Made by a program: the position numbers and the translations under genes. This document shows, in pieces, positions 6,193-8,132 of a DNA stretch of 8,132 nt (position 1 is its first letter; the number at the start of each line of letters is the position of its first letter). The notes under the pieces are model-generated. The model saw only the letters and a list, made by a program, of their open reading frames with translations, had not been told where the DNA came from and ran no database searches. This stretch comes from CAZTVF01 sp964616985 (GTDB lineage: Bacteria > Planctomycetota > Phycisphaerae > SM23-33): positions 1 to 8,132 of the forward strand of contig CAZTVF010000174.1 of the NCBI GenBank assembly GCA_964616985.1, in the 5' to 3' direction.

Positions 6193-7634
6193 GCTGTCGC
6201 CCCTCTGGCCAAGGAGGGGTCCCACTCGCGGCCGTCCTGCTCGAAGGGGATCACGTCGCTGGTGAGGATCAGGCGATCGAGCAGGCGGCCAAGCAACTCC
6301 GCCTGGCGCTGCCGTGCCTCGGGGCGACCCCATAGGTTGTGCAGCTCTCCAGGATCGTTGCGAAGATCGTAGAGTTCGCTCATCTCGCGCGGGCGGTGGA
6401 TCAGCTTCCAGTCCATCGTGCGGATGCAAGCGGCTCGCGCGTAGGATTCGGGACGATCCCTGCGAAGCAGCAGGTGAGGCGCATTGGGATTGGCCGGATC
6501 GAAAAGCGAGTCGTTCAGAGGGGGGTTGGAACAATGGATCTCGTCGGCGTTGCAGCCCCCGCAGCCAAAGGCCGCCCGGTCGGGCTCGCCGGGCGATCCG
6601 GCCAGTTGCCGGCAAAGCGACTGGCTGAAGTGGGTGTGCCGCGCCTCGACGCCGGCCAATTCGAGGACTGTCGCCATCACGTCGAACATCTCCACCGGCT
6701 CTGGGACCACGTGGCCAGCCTTGCCCCGGGGCGTCCGGATCAGCAGCGGCACCCGGGTCATCGCGTCGCAAAAGGCGCTCGACCACTTCTCGACCAGACC
6801 GTAGTCGCCGGCAAAATCCCCGTGGTCGGAGGTGACGATCACGGTCGTCTCATCGGCCCTTCCGCTCGCATCCAGGGCGTCCAGCACCTGCCCCAGCATC
6901 CAATCGACGCAACTGGTCATACCGAGGTAGACCGCCCGGATCTTTGCAAACACGGCCTCATCGAGCTTGTCCAGCCCCCGGTACTGCCGGATGAGCCGAT
7001 GGAAGCATGGAGCCTGGCCATCCATCGCAGGCAGCAGTTCCATCGCTTCGGCTGCGTACATGCTGTAAAACGGCTCGGGCGCCGAATAGGTCGGGTGAGG
7101 CATCACCAGCGGCAGGAACAGAACGAACGGACGCTCGCCCGCCCGAGCTGACCCCAGGAAATCCAGGGCCGATTGCACGCTGGGCCAGTCGAGGCATCCC
7201 CTGGCGTCTCCGGGCGTGGGGCCTTGGAGAAAGCTGTAGAACTCCGGATCGCCCGGCTGGTACATCCGCTGGGGGAAGCCGCCCCAGCGATGCTCGGCGA
7301 CATGGGCGGCCAGACGGGCGTGCTCGGGGACGAACACGTCGTTCTTGCCGTAGATCTCGACGCGATAGCCCGCCTGCTTGAGGTATCGCAGCAGGCTCGG
7401 ATCATCCCGGCCCAGCAGGTGCGGGATGGTTCGATGTCCCCGGACATGAGGGTACCAGCCCGTCATCATTGAGCATCGCGAAGGCGTGCAGAGCGCCTGC
7501 TGCACGTGGCACTGATCGAAGCGGGCGCCCTCGCTGGCGAGTCGATCGTAGTTCGGGGTCGACGCCAACGGATGGCCGTAGCAGCCCAGCACGTCGGCCC
7601 GCTGCTGGTCAGGCATAAAGATGACGAAGTTCAT
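6189..7634 (-). CDS. Sulfatase with canonical CTPSR motif
   Basis: This is a formylglycine-dependent sulfatase of 481 residues, complete. The protein begins MNFVIFMPDQQRADVLGCYG, with Asp9 as a metal ligand of the PDQ subtype. Cys49 in LCTPSRCSMMTG is the residue oxidised to formylglycine. YGKND, LVMPHPTY, and TSDHGDFAGDYGLVEKWSS (metal and sulfate-binding residues) follow, and the C-terminal subdomain has ELYDLRNDPGELHNLWGRP. The ATG at 7634 has GGGAG six bases upstream and the first strand of the fold starts immediately. There is no signal peptide, so the enzyme is either cytoplasmic or exported in an unrecognised way. It is the first gene of a coupled pair; its TGA overlaps the GTG of the next sulfatase. 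Oddly, residues 358-368 contain a cysteine group (Cys358, Cys361, Cys368) not part of the family's catalytic set. The substrate is unknown; no activating enzyme is present in the window. Confidence 0.92.
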   Translation of the reverse strand: MNFVIFMPDQQRADVLGCYGHPLASTPNYDRLASEGARFDQCHVQQALCTPSRCSMMTGWYPHVRGHRTIPHLLGRDDPSLLRYLKQAGYRVEIYGKNDVFVPEHARLAAHVAEHRWGGFPQRMYQPGDPEFYSFLQGPTPGDARGCLDWPSVQSALDFLGSARAGERPFVLFLPLVMPHPTYSAPEPFYSMYAAEAMELLPAMDGQAPCFHRLIRQYRGLDKLDEAVFAKIRAVYLGMTSCVDWMLGQVLDALDASGRADETTVIVTSDHGDFAGDYGLVEKWSSAFCDAMTRVPLLIRTPRGKAGHVVPEPVEMFDVMATVLELAGVEARHTHFSQSLCRQLAGSPGEPDRAAFGCGGCNADEIHCSNPPLNDSLFDPANPNAPHLLLRRDRPESYARAACIRTMDWKLIHRPREMSELYDLRNDPGELHNLWGRPEARQRQAELLGRLLDRLILTSDVIPFEQDGREWDPSLARGATA

Positions 7635-7656
7635 GTGTCGCTCCCGATCTTTGGCG

Positions 7657-7737
7657 TCAGTGCCCGGGCCAGCGGAATACGGCCGTCATCGTCCCGGGCT
7701 CGCCCTTGGCGAGCCTCGCATAGACGTTGGCGTCCAT
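7657..7737 (-). CDS. Possible 26-residue leader ORF upstream of the sulfatase operon
   Basis: This is a short ORF from ATG (7737) to TGA (7659-7657), ending 22 bases before the sulfatase ATG. It is preceded by AGGAAG at a slightly long distance. The product begins MDANVYARLAKGEPG and matches nothing I recognise; it has no membrane segment. The frame also stays open upstream for dozens of codons, so it may instead be the 3' remnant of a decayed gene. Its middle contains an 8-bp perfect hairpin (7697-7715). A leader peptide role is speculative, and chance occurrence is quite possible in GC-rich DNA. Confidence 0.25.
   Translation of the reverse strand: MDANVYARLAKGEPGTMTAVFRWPGH
7697..7715. 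repeat. Hairpin upstream of the sulfatase operon
   Basis: GGCTCGCC (7697-7704) and GGCGAGCC (7708-7715) form a perfect 8-bp stem with a three-base loop. It lies about 63 bases upstream of the first sulfatase ATG and inside the short ORF. It could be an RNA structure affecting expression of the operon. No U-tract follows on the - strand. Confidence 0.4.
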
Positions 7738-8022
7738 TGGAACTTCCTGTTCTGGCTGTTCGGCTAAATCGAATGAAGTGCGATGTAGACGAATGGTAAC
7801 AGGCCTCTGACCCAACACAAGTGCAATTCGCAGCTCACCAAACTCTGCCGTCCGCCGCGAATTCGGGGGACACGAATTCGGGGGTTTTCGGGGGACACCA
7901 TACTAATTTGGGGGGCATATGATCCTGTGGCCGCACGGCGACGGGGATCTGTCGCGGACGCCCCCGAAAAGCGTCCACCGGGGTCAAAAAAGGTTCCTGC
8001 CCCCTTTTCCGGGAGTCATGGC
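7738..8022. repeat. Non-coding region with clustered short repeats, likely mobile-element debris
   Basis: No convincing gene is seen here. The part 7740-7800 is AT-richer and may hold the sulfatase-operon promoter, but no clear -35/-10 pair is visible. Between 7858 and 7916 the motif CGAATTCGGGGG occurs twice (7858 and 7873) and CGGGGGACAC twice (7864 and 7889), the latter followed by CATACTAATTT. From memory, such GGGGACACCATACT strings recur beside Y1-type (REP-associated) transposase elements. TTTTCGGGGG (7885-7894) recurs inverted as CCCCCGAAAA (7961-7970), and GGACGC/GCGTCC (7956-7961, 7971-7976) forms a small stem. At 7980-8008 GGGGTCAAAAAAGG is followed by a C- and T-rich near-complement. 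I read the stretch as eroded remnants of small elements. Confidence 0.5.
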
Positions 8023-8132
8023 GGGTGCCATGTTCTTAGGCCGATCTGGGTGCCATGCTTTTAGCCCCGGAGGGGCAAAAGCATGTTTACGCTGGTCCCT
8101 TGGCCGTCACATCCAGCCGCACATGCTTCTGC
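8023..8132. repeat. Palindromic dispersed repeat, right copy (cut by window end)
   Basis: This copy aligns with 4544-4653 with a constant offset of 3479 bases. It differs at four positions in the first 18 bases and is then identical over 92 bases (8041-8132). It carries the same tandem start unit (8023 and 8048) and the same strong hairpin (8054-8085). The window ends inside what would be the first arm of the second hairpin. It is in direct orientation relative to the left copy. Confidence 0.85.

Noticed and set aside
5206..6372. 388-codon ORF on the + strand
   Set aside because: It is antisense to both sulfatases, has no recognisable domain, and is explained by GC-rich codon bias on the opposite strand.
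6193..6786. Fusion of 198 extra codons to the second sulfatase
   Set aside because: The frame is merely open within the first sulfatase gene. The product is low-complexity shadow sequence, and the GTG overlapping the upstream stop is the natural start.

Overview
This is a GC-rich window with long, dense genes and one clearly AT-rich intergenic stretch at about 1272-1528. The neighbouring sulfatases without neighbouring transporters, the style of the CysA, LarE and CysK proteins, and the dispersed palindromic repeats (GGGTGCCATGC family) suggest a member of the Planctomycetota, perhaps Phycisphaerae-like. This assignment is an inference from memory of gene content; there is no rRNA or marker gene here.

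Left part (1-4481) is a sulfur-assimilation locus. It begins with the 3' part of cysA, the ATPase of the sulfate/thiosulfate importer, on the + strand. Facing it is an Rrf2-family regulator gene on the - strand with a probable Fe-S cluster. The two stop codons are directly adjacent and lie in one shared 17-bp palindrome, and both proteins end in Asp-Tyr-Ala-Ile. A 257-bp AT-rich divergent promoter region follows. It holds a TTGACA element for each direction and short inverted repeats placed like operators. Next come larE (sacrificial sulfur transferase), cysK (cysteine synthase) and a PLP enzyme of the cystathionine synthase/lyase family. These three are tightly packed, each with its own good ribosome-binding site, and read as one operon. 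Together the genes import sulfate, fix sulfide into cysteine and exchange sulfur between cysteine and homocysteine, probably under control of the Rrf2 protein.

Right part (4687-7634) is a two-gene sulfatase operon on the - strand. The first gene (6189-7634) is intact with a canonical CTPSR formylglycine motif. The second (from 6192 leftwards) is joined to it by a 4-base GTGA stop/start overlap and carries the variant motif CVASR. A one-base indel in a run of four C (+ strand 4924-4927) throws the last ~51 residues of the second sulfatase into another frame. Neither sulfatase shows a signal peptide. A 26-codon ORF containing a hairpin lies just upstream of the operon.

The sulfatase pair is bracketed by direct repeats: 92 bases at 4562-4653 are identical to 8041-8132, where the window ends. 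The repeat unit is strongly palindromic. Beside the right copy (about 7858-8010) is a patch of other short repeats resembling remnants of small transposable elements. No tRNA, rRNA or CRISPR was seen.
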